Assembly: GCA_963775125.1 (NCBI GenBank)
Contig: CAVZHQ010000005.1
Location: forward strand, 434,001 to 498,000
DNA length: 64,000 nt
Origin: JAHECQ01 sp963775125
GTDB taxonomy: Bacteria > Actinomycetota > Acidimicrobiia > Acidimicrobiales > SZUA-35
Reading direction: 5' to 3'
The position numbers and the translations under genes are program-made. Within the stretch, counting starts at the first letter, position 1. Each line of letters starts with the position of its first letter. The notes beneath the pieces are model-generated. The model was not told the origin of the DNA. It worked only from the letters and a program-made list of their open reading frames with translations, and did no database searches. Positions 1-9,571 of the stretch are shown piece by piece.

Positions 1-2995
1 GTAGCCGTATTCGAATCCGAGACCGGCGTACTCCGAGAGCGTGGAGTCGTAGACCCAGAAGTGGCTTCCGTCGTGGGCCAACTGCGTCAGTGGGGTGAAC
101 TCGTTGCCGTTCTCGTAGTCGTGAAGGGTGGCGTGACGGTGAGCGAAGGTACCGCGGCGGGAGTCCTGCCCGGTGAGGCGGACAGGGGTGCCTTGGGCGA
201 GCAGGGTCCCGAAGGCGAACGCCTCGCCCAATGCCCAATCGACCTCACCCGTTGCCCACATCTTGTCGCGCGCCTCGAACTGGCGGGCCAGCTTGGGGTG
301 GACGGTGAAACCGTCGGGCGTGGTCGAAAGCGCCGTGTAGACCCGGTCGAGAAGTTCGCGGGGGACACCGGTCTCGACGTGGGGCAAGACGCCAACCGGG
401 GGTGGCGAAGCCTTGGCCCGCAGACCGGCAGGCGGTGCCGCCTCTCGGGTCGCGTCGAGGCCCTGTTGCATCATTTGTTGGAAGTAGTCGAGGGCGACCT
501 CGGCCTCCGACACGGTGATGTCGCCCCGGTCGACCAGACGCTGGGTGAAGATCGTGCGGGCCGACGGGCGGGCCGCAATCTTCCGATACATGAGCGGCTG
601 GGTGTAGCTGGGATCGTCGCCTTCGTTGTGACCCTGCCGGCGGTAGCCGATCATGTCGATCACGACGTCCTTGTGGAACTGCTGGCGGTAGGCGAAGGCC
701 AGGTGGGCGACGTGGACGCAGCCTTCGGGGTCGTCGGCGTTGACGTGGAAGATGGGCGCCTGGACGCTCTTGGCGACGTCGGTCGAGTACTCGGAGCTTC
801 GGGACTGGTGTGGTGCCGTGGTGTAGCCGAGTTGATTGTTGATGATCAGGTGGATCGTGCCGCCGACCTTGTAGCCCTTGATCTGCGAGAGGTTGAGGGT
901 CTCGGTGACGACGCCCTGGCCGGCAAAGGCGGCGTCGCCGTGGATCAGGATCGGCATGACCGGATAGCGCGGAGCGTCCTCGTCCTCGATCCGGTCCATG
1001 AACGCTCGAGCCATGCCGACCACCACCGGATCGACTGCTTCGAGGTGCGAGGGGTTGGGCGCCAGCTGGATGTCGATCCGGTTTCCGGCGGGGCTCACGT
1101 GCTCGCCCTGGAAGCCGAGGTGGTACTTGACGTCGCCGGAGCCCTGGATGGAGTCGTCGCGAATCATCCCCTCGAACTCGCGGAAGAGGTCCTGGTGACG
1201 CTTGCCCATGATGTTGACCAGGACGTTCAGGCGGCCGCGATGGGCCATGCCCATGACGACACGCGAGAGGTGCTGATCGGCCGAACGTGACATGAGCGCG
1301 TCGAGAATCGGGATGGCGCTCTCGGCTCCTTCGAGGCCGAAACGCTTCTGGCCGACGTAACGAGCGCCGAGGAACTTCTCGAGTGCTTCAGCTGCGCTCA
1401 GGCGTTCGAGGATGTGGTGCTGCTCTTCGCGGGTGAAGTGGTACGGCTTGCCTTCGACCTGTTCCTGGATCCACCGCTTCTCGACGGGGTCGGCGATGTG
1501 CATGTACTCGACGCCGATGGTGCGGCTGTAGGCGTCCCGGAGAATCGACAGGATCTCACCCAGGGCCATCTTGCGGGTTTCGCCGCCGACCGAGGCGTAG
1601 ACGCCGTCGCGCAGGCCGGTGAGGAACTCGCGATCGAGATCCCAGATCGTGAGGCCGAAGCTGGCCGGATCGAGTTCGTCGTGATGCTTGGTCTCGTTCT
1701 CCGCCAGCGGGTTGGTGTTGGCGATGAGGTGGCCGCGCACCCGGTACTGGTTGATGAGGGTGTTGACCGCCATCTGCTTCGACATGGCCGAGTCGGCATC
1801 GTCCTCGGCCATTGCTCCGGAGTCGGGAAGCCACTTGACCGCTTCGTAGGGCACCCCGAAGTCCTCGAAGAGATCCGGCATAGAAATCCTTCTCGCCCAT
1901 GAGGAACTCGTGGACCTGCTTGAGGAAGAGTCCCGACTCGGCGCCCTGGATGATGCGGTGGTCGTAGGTGCTGGTGATGGCGATGATCTTCGACAGGCCG
2001 AGCCGGGCGAGGACCTTCGGGTCGGCGGCCTGGAACTCGGTCGGATAGCCGATCCGGCCGACGCCGATGATGGCGCCTTGGCCGGGCATGAGACGAGGAA
2101 CGGACTGGACGGTGCCGAGCGTCCCGACGTTGGTGAGGCTGACCGTGGCGCCGGTCATGTCGTCGACGGTGAGCTTGTTGTCGCGGGCTTTGACGATGAG
2201 GGCCTCGTAGGCGTCGACGAACTGGTTGAACGACAGGGTGTCGGCGTTCTTGATGACCGGGACGATGAGCGTGCGGGACCCGTCGGCCTTCTGCTGGTCG
2301 ACCGCCAGACCGAGGTTCACGTGCTCGTGGCGCACGATTCGGGGCTTGCCGTCGGCGCCTTCGAGATACTCGTTGTTGAGGGCCGGCACGGTCTCGGCGA
2401 TGGCGCGGACGATGGCGTACCCGATGAGGTGCGTGAAGCTCACCTTGCCGCCGCGGACCCGGGCGAGGTGATTGTTGAGGACCGTTCGGTTGACCTCGAG
2501 CAGCTTCGCAGGAACCTCTCGGAAGCTGGTGGCGGTGGGCACCGAGAGGCTTGCTTCCATGTTGGCGACAATGCGCGCCGCCACGCCACGAAGGGGTTCG
2601 CCGAGTTCGGCAGCGGGCTCGGAAGGAGTCTCGGCCGGGACCGGGGCGGGGGCTGGGGGGAGCGCAGCCGGCACAACAGCGGCAGGCAGTGGCACAGTGG
2701 GTTCGGGTGGCACGGTGGGTTCGGGTGGCACGGTGGGTTCGGGTGGCACAGTGGGTTCGGGTGGCACAGTGGGTTTGGGTAGGACAGTGGGTTCGGGTGC
2801 AAGCGTCGCAGGACTGCCGGCGGACCGGCCGTTCGCCGCGCCGCTGCTGGTCGAGTGCCCGTTGGAGTCTTCGGTCTCGAACACCTCGCGCCACGCATCG
2901 GACACCGAACGAGGATTGGCCTGGTATTGCTGGCGGAGTTCCTCCACCAACCAATCGTTGGGGCCGGGGTTCGGATCGAGATGTGAGAGTGCCAC
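1..2995 (-). CDS. kgd: Multifunctional 2-oxoglutarate dehydrogenase E1/E2 (Kgd type), 3' end outside window, one frameshift
   Basis: Fused E2-E1 enzyme of the TCA cycle that decarboxylates 2-oxoglutarate. It starts with GTG at 2995 (VALSHLDP). In order I see a short N-terminal segment, a Pro/Thr/Glu linker with hexapeptide repeats (about residues 60-110), the succinyltransferase-like domain with DHRIIQGAESG (the catalytic-His region, as in mycobacterial Kgd), and then the thiamine-diphosphate E1 region with HRGRLNVL, GDAAFAGQGV and RRQGHNEGDDP. About 998 of the usual ~1230 residues are inside the window; the C-terminus lies beyond base 1. The frame breaks at about 1875-1876: removing one base of a CC pair (GG on the coding strand) joins FYA to DLFEDFGVPYE, the conserved E2-E1 junction. 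That looks like an error rather than decay, because 625 codons downstream stay open and conserved. It diverges from xth across 66 bp. Confidence 0.93.
2691..2799. repeat. 18-bp tandem repeat in kgd encoding an EPTVPP hexapeptide linker
   Basis: About six near-identical copies of an 18-base unit (plus strand gtgggttcgggtggcacr). On the coding minus strand they give PTVPPE repeats between the N-terminal segment and the E2 domain of Kgd. The units differ by single bases, so the array could change in copy number without breaking the frame. Confidence 0.9.
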
Positions 2996-3061
2996 GCGTC
3001 GAGCCTACAAGAGACCCGGAGTCGGCCGAGCAACGGGTACGTGGCCGATAGCGTCGGGGCG

Positions 3062-3844
3062 ATGATCGTTGCCACCTGGAACGTCAACTCCCTGAACGCT
3101 CGAATGCCGCGAGTCGAGGATTGGCTCACCGAAGTCGAACCCGACGTCGTGTGTCTGCAGGAGACCAAACTGGCCGACGAGGCCTTCCCTGCAGATGCGT
3201 TCGCTGCGCTTGGCTATGCGTCGGTGCACCACGGCGAGGGCCGATGGAACGGTGTGGCGATCCTCTCCCGGGTCGGGATCGAAGCGCCACTGTTGGGCTT
3301 TCACCCGAGCCTCGAGGCCGATCCCGACGCCCGACTGGTGTCGGCCCGGTGCGGAGGGGTGCGCATCCACAGCGTCTACGTTCCGAACGGACGAGAGGTC
3401 GGCCACGACCACTACCAGTACAAGTTGTCGTGGTTGGCCCGACTGCGACGCCACCTCGAAGCGACCGTCGATCCCTCCGATGAAGTGATCGTTGCCGGCG
3501 ACTGGAACATCGCGCCGACCGACGCCGATGTGTGGGAGCCGGCGGCGTTCATCGGCTCGACCCACGTGACTCCGCCCGAGCGTGCGGCCTTGGCCAACGT
3601 CGCAGACTGGGGACTGGTCGACACCTTTCGCCTGCGCCATCCCGAAGGTGGCTTGTTCAGCTACTACGACTATCAGGCCGGCCGTTTCCACAAACGTCAA
3701 GGCATGCGAATCGACTTCCTCCTGGCCTCGGCCCCTCTGGTCGCCCGTTCGGTCCTCGATCTCGTTGATCGCAACGCTCGCAAGGGCACCAAACCCAGTG
3801 ACCACGCGCCGGTGATCTCGGTCTATCGCAACTCGACAGACTGA
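3062..3844 (+). CDS. xth: Exodeoxyribonuclease III (AP endonuclease, EEP superfamily)
   Basis: Mg-dependent endonuclease/exonuclease that cleaves DNA 5' of abasic sites in base-excision repair. The order of motifs is that of Xth/ExoIII: ATWNVNSLNAR at the N-terminus, CLQETK (metal-binding Glu), GDWNIAPTDADVW in the middle, RIDFLLAS, and SDHAPV (catalytic Asp-His) at the end. About 260 aa, the normal length. I chose ATG 3062 because the protein then begins MIVATWNVNS like the family; an in-frame start at 3041 would add seven unrelated residues. It diverges from kgd and converges on the helicase gene 16 bp downstream. Confidence 0.93.
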   Translation: MIVATWNVNSLNARMPRVEDWLTEVEPDVVCLQETKLADEAFPADAFAALGYASVHHGEGRWNGVAILSRVGIEAPLLGFHPSLEADPDARLVSARCGGVRIHSVYVPNGREVGHDHYQYKLSWLARLRRHLEATVDPSDEVIVAGDWNIAPTDADVWEPAAFIGSTHVTPPERAALANVADWGLVDTFRLRHPEGGLFSYYDYQAGRFHKRQGMRIDFLLASAPLVARSVLDLVDRNARKGTKPSDHAPVISVYRNSTD

Positions 3845-3860
3845 GGCGCTGGTCGGTCGC

Positions 3861-6023
3861 TCAGTCGGCTGCGTTCCGAAGGACTTGCAGGACTTCGTCG
3901 CCGTAGCGTTCGAGCTTGGCCGCTCCGATCCCGGGTGTGGTCGCCAGCTGTGAACGGTTTGCCGGCTTGCGATTGGCCACCGCTCGAAGCGTCTGATCGG
4001 TGAAGATGACGAAGGCGGGCACGTCGGCGGCTCGAGCGCGGTTGCGCCGCCAGGCCTGCAACGCCAGAAAGATGCGGTCGTCGGCCGAGGGCTCGGCGAC
4101 GCGCCGGCCGGCGCCGCGTCGCCCCGCGACCGTGGGCGTCGGCCCTTCGGGAATGGCGCTGCGGGACCGCGCAACCTCGGCCCGCCAGTCGACGGGACGA
4201 TGCCAGCGCCGGAGCTGTTCGATGGTGGCCTGGAGTGCGCCGAGATGCGGTGACGGTTGTCGTTTGGCCGGTCTGGTGCCGAAGGTGCGTTCGGCCGCCC
4301 ACGACAGGTGCAGCTCGTGCTCGGCCCTGGTGATGCCCACGTACAGAAGCCGTTGCTCCTCGGCGATCTGTTCGGACGTTTTGGCGTAACTGATGGGGAC
4401 GAAGCCTTGCTCGAGCCCGGCAAGGTGCACGATCGGCCACTCGAGCCCCTTGGAACCGTGAAACGTCGCCAGCTCGACGGCGTCGTTGTCGAGATGCACG
4501 TCACCGGCGGCAATGGTGGTGATCCACGCCAGGAGTCCGGGTCCGGTGGGCGCCGGGTCGAGGCCGAGGTACTCGTGGACCAGACGGCTGAGCGCTGCGA
4601 CGTTCTGCCGGCGTTCGATCTCGGCCGGCGTCAGCTCGGTGGTCCGGTTCTCGGCGGTCCGGTGCTCGGCGCGCTGGGCCTCGCCGGCCTCGGCTTGATC
4701 GTCGGCCTCTTGCTGCTCGTCGGCCCGTTGATGCTCGTCGGCGGGTGTGGAGGACAACCCCAGGGTGTCGTCGAGGTTGCGGATGGCGATCGTGAGGTCG
4801 GTGCCGGGTCGTCCGAGCGCTCGTAGTTCGGCCTTGACCTCGGGCGTGGCCAGCGGGCCGCTGCCGCCGCGGACCCGGACGGGCACCCCGGCCGCTACCA
4901 GCGCCTGTTCGATGGGAACGAGCTGGGCGTTGGTTCGGACGAGTACCGCCTGATCGGCCCAGGGCCGGTCGACGGTCTTGGCCAAGCGGATGGCTTCGGC
5001 GATGCCCTGGGCCTCGTCGCGATCGGAGGCGTAGGCGGTGATGGTGGGCACGGGGCCGTCGGAGCGGTGCGCGTGCATCTGTCCGCCCCGGCCGCTCAGG
5101 GCCGCCACCGCAGTGGTGAGAATCTGCGGAGTCGATCGATAGTTGTCGGTGAGATCGATGACCGTGGCCGAGGGCTCGCGGCGGGCGAACGTGCGCAGGA
5201 GGTTGGGATCGGCCCCGTTCCAACCGTAGATGGCCTGGTTCGGATCGCCGACGACGAACAGGTCGTTGCCCTCACCCCGCCAGGCCTTCAGGAGCTCGTA
5301 CTGCAAGGGATTGACGTCTTGGAACTCGTCGACGTACAGGTGACGGTGGCGCCATCGAACGGCCGCTGCATAGTCGGGGTCGACGAGCAGGTCGCGGGTT
5401 GCCAACGCCAGCAGGTCGTCGAAATCGACCACTCGGCGTTGCCGTTTCTCTTGCGCGAACCGGCGCATGATCTCGGCCAGCTCGGTCGGTGGAAGCGGGC
5501 TGGTTCGGCCGGCGAGATCGGCGGCGGCGGGGTACTGGTCGGGCGTGACCAGACGGGCCCGCGCCCACTCGATCTCGCTGACCACGTCGAGTGGCTCGAC
5601 CCCCGGGCGGCGCCCCATGAGCTGGCTGATGAATCGGTATTTGCGGTCGAGGATGGCTGGCGGAGTGACCCCGCGGTCGGCCCAACGCTGCCGGAGTTGG
5701 GTGAGGGCGACGCCGTGAAACGTGCCGGCGATGACGTCGTCGCGGAGCCCGGACTGACGCAGCCGACTGCGCAGCTCGGAGGCCGCCTTGCGAGTGAAGG
5801 TGAGGGCCAGGACGCGCCGGGGGTCGGTTTCGTCGGTGGCGACCCGGTAGGCGATACGTCGCGTGAGCACCCGGGTCTTCCCCGAACCGGCGCCGGCCAG
5901 GACAACGAGGGGACCCACCTCGGGGCCGACCGCACCGGTGACGGCGGCAACCTGGCGTTCGTTGAGGCCGTCGAGCAGTTGTTCGGGGAGCACCTCCGAG
6001 ACGTTACTTGCCACGTGTGACAT
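3861..6023 (-). CDS. uvrD2: UvrD2-type superfamily 1 DNA helicase with C-terminal HRDC domain
   Basis: 3'-5' SF1A helicase of about 720 aa. Walker A AGAGSGKT is at about residues 43-50, DEFQDVNPLQ (Walker B/motif II) near residue 215, GDPNQAIYGWNGADP is motif III, HGSKGLEW and LYVGITRAEHELH are motifs V and VI. The last ~75 residues (QAWRRNRARA ... ATTPGIGAAKLERYG) form an HRDC domain, the layout of mycobacterial UvrD2. Two oddities: a strongly charged insert of about 40 residues around 4630-4750 (ADEHQRADEQQEADD), and no Cys cluster between helicase core and HRDC, where mycobacterial UvrD2 carries a tetracysteine motif. The start is set at MSHVASNV (6023) because the open frame further upstream overlaps the divergent PH-domain gene. 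Confidence 0.88.
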   Translation of the reverse strand: MSHVASNVSEVLPEQLLDGLNERQVAAVTGAVGPEVGPLVVLAGAGSGKTRVLTRRIAYRVATDETDPRRVLALTFTRKAASELRSRLRQSGLRDDVIAGTFHGVALTQLRQRWADRGVTPPAILDRKYRFISQLMGRRPGVEPLDVVSEIEWARARLVTPDQYPAAADLAGRTSPLPPTELAEIMRRFAQEKRQRRVVDFDDLLALATRDLLVDPDYAAAVRWRHRHLYVDEFQDVNPLQYELLKAWRGEGNDLFVVGDPNQAIYGWNGADPNLLRTFARREPSATVIDLTDNYRSTPQILTTAVAALSGRGGQMHAHRSDGPVPTITAYASDRDEAQGIAEAIRLAKTVDRPWADQAVLVRTNAQLVPIEQALVAAGVPVRVRGGSGPLATPEVKAELRALGRPGTDLTIAIRNLDDTLGLSSTPADEHQRADEQQEADDQAEAGEAQRAEHRTAENRTTELTPAEIERRQNVAALSRLVHEYLGLDPAPTGPGLLAWITTIAAGDVHLDNDAVELATFHGSKGLEWPIVHLAGLEQGFVPISYAKTSEQIAEEQRLLYVGITRAEHELHLSWAAERTFGTRPAKRQPSPHLGALQATIEQLRRWHRPVDWRAEVARSRSAIPEGPTPTVAGRRGAGRRVAEPSADDRIFLALQAWRRNRARAADVPAFVIFTDQTLRAVANRKPANRSQLATTPGIGAAKLERYGDEVLQVLRNAAD

Positions 6024-6068
6024 CCAAGGCTGCGACAGGGACCGCACCGGTCGGGTTAGTCTGGCGCC

Positions 6069-6698
6069 GTGGCTCAAGAGACCCTTCCGAACGGCGAACA
6101 AGTCGTACTCGACATCCGGCCGCATTGGTGGTTCTTCTCCCGGCAGGCACTGGCGCTCATCGTCGCCGTCGGGCTCGGCATCGTCGTGCTCACCGTCAAC
6201 GCGCCGAGTGCGTTGAATCTGGTCGTCGGGGTTCTGGTGCTTGCGGCGGTGCTGTGGTTCGGCGTTCGATATGTGGCGTGGACGACGACCAACTTCGTGC
6301 TCACCACCGACCGCATCATCAGCCGAGACGGCATTCTTTCCCGCTCGGGCACCGAGATACCGCTCGAGCGGATCAACACGGTGTTCTTCAAGCAGACGTT
6401 GTTCGAGCGCATGATCCGGTCGGGCGACTTGTCCATCGAATCTGCGGGCGAGAAGGGTTCGTCCAACTTCACCGACATCCGTCGCCCGCTCGATGTCCAG
6501 AGCGAGATCTACACCCAGATGGAAGCCAACGAGAATCGCAAGTTCGACCGAGTCGGCCATTCCATTGCCGCCCAGGCCGGTGGCCAGACCGAGTCGATAC
6601 CCGATCAGATCCGCAAGCTCGACGAGCTTCGCAGGATCGGCGCCCTCACCGGAGCAGAATTCGAGGCCAAGAAGGCCGAACTCCTCCGGCGCCTGTGA
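6069..6698 (+). CDS. PH domain-containing membrane protein with C-terminal SHOCT-like segment
   Basis: 209-aa protein. Two hydrophobic segments (about residues 26-45 and 48-66) are followed by a bacterial PH-like domain with the typical block TNFVLTTDRIISRDGILSR and a conserved PLERINTVFF strand. The last ~35 residues (IPDQIRKLDELRRIGALT ...) match the short amphipathic SHOCT-type tail seen at the end of many bacterial membrane-associated proteins. Its function is unknown; such proteins sit at the cytoplasmic membrane. It starts with GTG 6069, 45 bp from the divergent helicase gene. Its TGA overlaps the GTG of the next gene (GTGA), so the two are probably co-translated. Confidence 0.8.
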   Translation: MAQETLPNGEQVVLDIRPHWWFFSRQALALIVAVGLGIVVLTVNAPSALNLVVGVLVLAAVLWFGVRYVAWTTTNFVLTTDRIISRDGILSRSGTEIPLERINTVFFKQTLFERMIRSGDLSIESAGEKGSSNFTDIRRPLDVQSEIYTQMEANENRKFDRVGHSIAAQAGGQTESIPDQIRKLDELRRIGALTGAEFEAKKAELLRRL

Positions 6699-7423
6699 CC
6701 ACGCCACTGGAGCGAGTCGTCAGCCTGGTTCCGTCGTTCACCGAGTCGCTCCGAGCCTGGAGTCTCGATCCCGTTGCCTGCACCCGCTACTGCGAGCAGC
6801 CCGACCTGCCCACGGTCGGTGGCACCAAGAATCCCGACATCGATGCCATCGTCGCCCTCCATCCTCAACTGGTGCTGTTGGACAAAGAGGAGAATCGGCG
6901 TGAAGACGCCGAAGCGTTGGCGTCACGGGGCCTCGAACTCTTCGTCAGCGACGTGCGAGACGTCGCCCAGGTGAAGGACGTACTCGACCGACTGGCGATG
7001 GTGCTGGGCGTACCGCCCCAGACCGACGACTGGCCGACGATCCCGGTCGCAGGCTCGGTCCCCGTGACGCGCCGAGCGTTCGTCCCCATTTGGCGGCGTC
7101 CCTGGATGACCATCGGCGCAAACACCTACGGTTCCACCGTGCTTGCTGCCCTCGGCATCGCCAACGTCGCGGCCGAGATCGTGGCCGACACGCCGGAGTC
7201 GACCGGCGATTACCCCGAGGTCACGCTCCGACAAGTCTCGGCCCTGCGTCCCGACGTGATCCTCGTCCCCTCCGAGCCCTACGACTTCGAACCCGAGCAC
7301 CTCGAACCCCTGGCCGCACTTGCGCCGGTGGTCCTCATCGACGGCCAAGACCTCTTCTGGTGGGGAACCCGCACCCCCGAAGCCCTCACTCGGCTCCAAC
7401 TGCAAGTCCAAGCCCACGTCTAG
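6695..7423 (+). CDS. Cytoplasmic helical-backbone metal receptor (BtuF/TroA-like)
   Basis: 242 aa. It begins VTTPLERVVSLVPSFTESL, the first strand and helix of class III periplasmic-binding (BtuF/YvrC-type) proteins, followed by GGTKNPDIDAIVALHPQLVL and the second-lobe block LRPDVILVPSEPYDF. In transporters this fold binds cobalamin or metal chelates for an ABC importer. Here there is no signal peptide, lipobox or membrane segment, and no ABC genes nearby, so a cytoplasmic ligand-binding role is more likely and the ligand is unknown. GTG 6695 overlaps the stop of the PH-domain gene by the GTGA pattern, which decides the start. Confidence 0.75.
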   Translation: MTTPLERVVSLVPSFTESLRAWSLDPVACTRYCEQPDLPTVGGTKNPDIDAIVALHPQLVLLDKEENRREDAEALASRGLELFVSDVRDVAQVKDVLDRLAMVLGVPPQTDDWPTIPVAGSVPVTRRAFVPIWRRPWMTIGANTYGSTVLAALGIANVAAEIVADTPESTGDYPEVTLRQVSALRPDVILVPSEPYDFEPEHLEPLAALAPVVLIDGQDLFWWGTRTPEALTRLQLQVQAHV

Positions 7424-7476
7424 CCGAACTGCAAGCCCGTGACCCCCTCGCGGGGGTCACCGATCTTGCAGTTCGG
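7424..7476. terminator. Long two-part hairpin between convergent genes
   Basis: The outer stem ccgaactgcaag (7424-7435) pairs perfectly with cttgcagttcgg (7465-7476), and the inner stem gtgacccc pairs with ggggtcac (7439-7460). It starts one base after the upstream stop codon and lies before the convergent lyase gene, so a bidirectional terminator is the simplest reading. There is no T-tract. A third copy of cttgcagttcg follows at 7494-7504. Confidence 0.7.
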
Positions 7477-7538
7477 GGCTGAGGTGGCGCCAGCTTGCAG
7501 TTCGCCGGGTTTCGAGGCCGGGTGGGAGGCTGCCGGGG

Positions 7539-8444
7539 TCAGAGGTTGGCGATGGCGTCGGCGATGGCGAGGGTGCGTCGGGCGTTGTCGACGTGGAGGT
7601 TCTCGATCATGCGGCCATCGACGGTGACCACGCCTCGACCGTCGGCCTCCGCCTCGGTGAAGGCGTCGATGACCCGGCGGGCGTAGTCGACGTCAGTTTC
7701 GCTCGGGGCCCAGACTTCGTTGGTCGGATCGACCTGGCCAGGATGGATGAGCGTCTTGCCGTCGAAGCCGAGTTGGAAGCCTTGGGTCGCTTCGGACACG
7801 AAGCCATCCGCGTCCTGGACGTTGTTGTACACGCCGTCCAGGATGATTTTGCCGGCCTCGCGAGCAGCCAGGATGGACGTCGCCAGGTGGGGCACCAGAC
7901 CGGCACGGCCCGGGACCAACGGGAGTCGGAGTTCCTTCGCGAGGTCGTTGGTGCCCATGACGAGCACGGCGACTCGCGGGTGCGCGGCGATGGCGCGGAC
8001 ATCGAGGATGGCCGTCGGGGTCTCGACCATGGCCCAGATGCGAAGCGACGCAGGAGCACCCGCAGCGGTCAGGCGGCCGTCGATGTCGTCGAGGTAGGCG
8101 ACGCTCGAGACCTTGGGAATCACGACCGCAGCAGGGCCTGCGCCCGCAGCACTGGCGGCGCCGACCGCAGCCAGGTCGTCTGCACCCCAAGGGGTGTCGA
8201 GGCCGTTGCAGCGGACGGTGAGTTCTCGATTGCCGTATTCGCCGGAGGTCGCAGCGGCGATGGCCTGGCTCCGGGCCAGTTCCTTGGCGTCGGGGGCGAC
8301 GGCATCCTCGAGATCGAAGATGATGGCGTCGGCCGGGATGGACTTGGCTTTCTCGAGCGCTCGTTCGTTGGCCGCGGGCATGTAGAGAACGCTGCGTCGA
8401 GGACGAAGGTCGGATGTGGCGCTGTCGGTTTGGATGCTGGACAT
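7539..8444 (-). CDS. CitE-like HpcH/HpaI aldolase-family protein (CoA-ester lyase or malyl-CoA thioesterase)
   Basis: 301 aa, TIM-barrel CitE/HpcH family. Visible family blocks are RPRRSVLYMPAANERAL at the N-terminus, FDLEDAVAPDAKE (metal-binding Asp/Glu), RCNGLDTPWG, VVIPKVSS, MVETPTAILD and GFDGKTLIHPGQVDPTNE. Length and motifs fit CitE-like lyases and the (S)-malyl-CoA thioesterase branch (Mcl2). It starts 9 bp after the stop of the neighbouring malyl-CoA lyase gene on the same strand, so the two form an operon. A lyase plus a thioesterase-like paralogue is the pairing used in ethylmalonyl-CoA-type acetate assimilation. The exact reaction cannot be told from sequence alone. Confidence 0.82.
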   Translation of the reverse strand: MSSIQTDSATSDLRPRRSVLYMPAANERALEKAKSIPADAIIFDLEDAVAPDAKELARSQAIAAATSGEYGNRELTVRCNGLDTPWGADDLAAVGAASAAGAGPAAVVIPKVSSVAYLDDIDGRLTAAGAPASLRIWAMVETPTAILDVRAIAAHPRVAVLVMGTNDLAKELRLPLVPGRAGLVPHLATSILAAREAGKIILDGVYNNVQDADGFVSEATQGFQLGFDGKTLIHPGQVDPTNEVWAPSETDVDYARRVIDAFTEAEADGRGVVTVDGRMIENLHVDNARRTLAIADAIANL

Positions 8445-8453
8445 GAGAGCTCC

Positions 8454-9518
8454 TCAGAATCCGTAGGAGGCGGCGAGTTCGGGATCTCGTTCGGCGAGGC
8501 TGCGGGCCAGCGCGACGACGACATGGTGCTGCTTGACGGAGGCGTCGTCCTCCATCTTGCCGTCGATCATGAGCGCGCCGCTGCCGTCGCCCATTGCCTC
8601 GATCACCCGCAGCGAGGCCGCTACGTCCTGGGGCCGAGGGCTGAACACCCGCTTGGCGATGTCGATCTGCACGGGATGCAGGCTCCAGGCGCCGACACAG
8701 CCGAGGAGGTAGGCGTTGCGGAACTGGTCCTCGCAGGCGACGGTGTCCTTGATATCGCCGAAAGGTCCGTAGAACGGAAGAATGCCGTTGGCGACGCATG
8801 CGTCGACCATGCGGGCAATGGTGTAGTGCCAGAGGTCTTGTTGATAGATGGTGCGCGCGCCGTGGATGTCGGCGTCGTCGGTGCCGGCGTTGGCCGGGTC
8901 GGCCCGTACGAGATAATCCGGGTGGCCGCCACCGACGCGGGTGGTCTTCATCCGTCGGTTCGCTGCGAGATCGGCGGGTCCGAGCGACAGACCTTGCATG
9001 CGGGGCGACGCGGCGCAGATCTCCTCGACGTTGGCCACGCCCTGAGCGGTCTCGAGGATGGCGTGGACCAGCAACGGCTTGGTGAGGCCGGCGCGGGCCT
9101 CGAGCTGGGCGAGCAGGCGGTCGACGTAGTGAATGTCCTCGGGGCCCTCGACCTTGGGCACCATGATGACGTCGAGTTTGTCGCCGATCTCGGTGACCAG
9201 GGTGGTCAGGTCGTCGAGGATCCAGGGCGAATCGAGACTGTTGATGCGGGTCCAGAGCTGGGTGGAGCCGAAGTCGACCGTCTTGCCCACCTCGACCAGT
9301 CCGTTCCTGGCGGCTTCCTTGTTGTCGACGAGGATGGCGTCCTCGAGGTTGCCGAGGATGATGTCGACCTTGGCCGCGATCTCGGGGACCTTCGATCGCA
9401 TCTTCTCGTTGGAAGGGTCGAAGAAGTGGATCATCCGCGAAGGAGGGAACGGGATCTCGCGCACGGGCTCGGGGGCGCCGAGAGCGAGGGGCTTGAAGAA
9501 GTCTTTGGGGCTACGCAC
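8454..9518 (-). CDS. mcl: L-malyl-CoA/beta-methylmalyl-CoA lyase (Mcl1 family)
   Basis: 354 aa. Reversibly cleaves (S)-malyl-CoA to acetyl-CoA and glyoxylate, and beta-methylmalyl-CoA to propionyl-CoA and glyoxylate. The sequence follows the Chloroflexus/Rhodobacter Mcl1 pattern closely: KPLALGAPEPVRE near the start, GNLEDAI (metal ligand), DVIMVPKVEGPEDIHYVD, ETAQGVANVEEICAASPRM, SLGPADLAANRRMKTTRVGG, FYGPFGDIKD and a C-terminal DGKMEDDASV block. It starts with GTG 9518. First gene of a two-gene operon with the CitE-like gene. The family works in the 3-hydroxypropionate bicycle or in glyoxylate-free C2 assimilation; no other key genes of those cycles are in the window. Confidence 0.9.
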   Translation of the reverse strand: MRSPKDFFKPLALGAPEPVREIPFPPSRMIHFFDPSNEKMRSKVPEIAAKVDIILGNLEDAILVDNKEAARNGLVEVGKTVDFGSTQLWTRINSLDSPWILDDLTTLVTEIGDKLDVIMVPKVEGPEDIHYVDRLLAQLEARAGLTKPLLVHAILETAQGVANVEEICAASPRMQGLSLGPADLAANRRMKTTRVGGGHPDYLVRADPANAGTDDADIHGARTIYQQDLWHYTIARMVDACVANGILPFYGPFGDIKDTVACEDQFRNAYLLGCVGAWSLHPVQIDIAKRVFSPRPQDVAASLRVIEAMGDGSGALMIDGKMEDDASVKQHHVVVALARSLAERDPELAASYGF

Positions 9519-9571
9519 GGGGTCGACGGTACCGAACCGACCTGGGGTTGTACACCGTCGCGTCCAGATCC

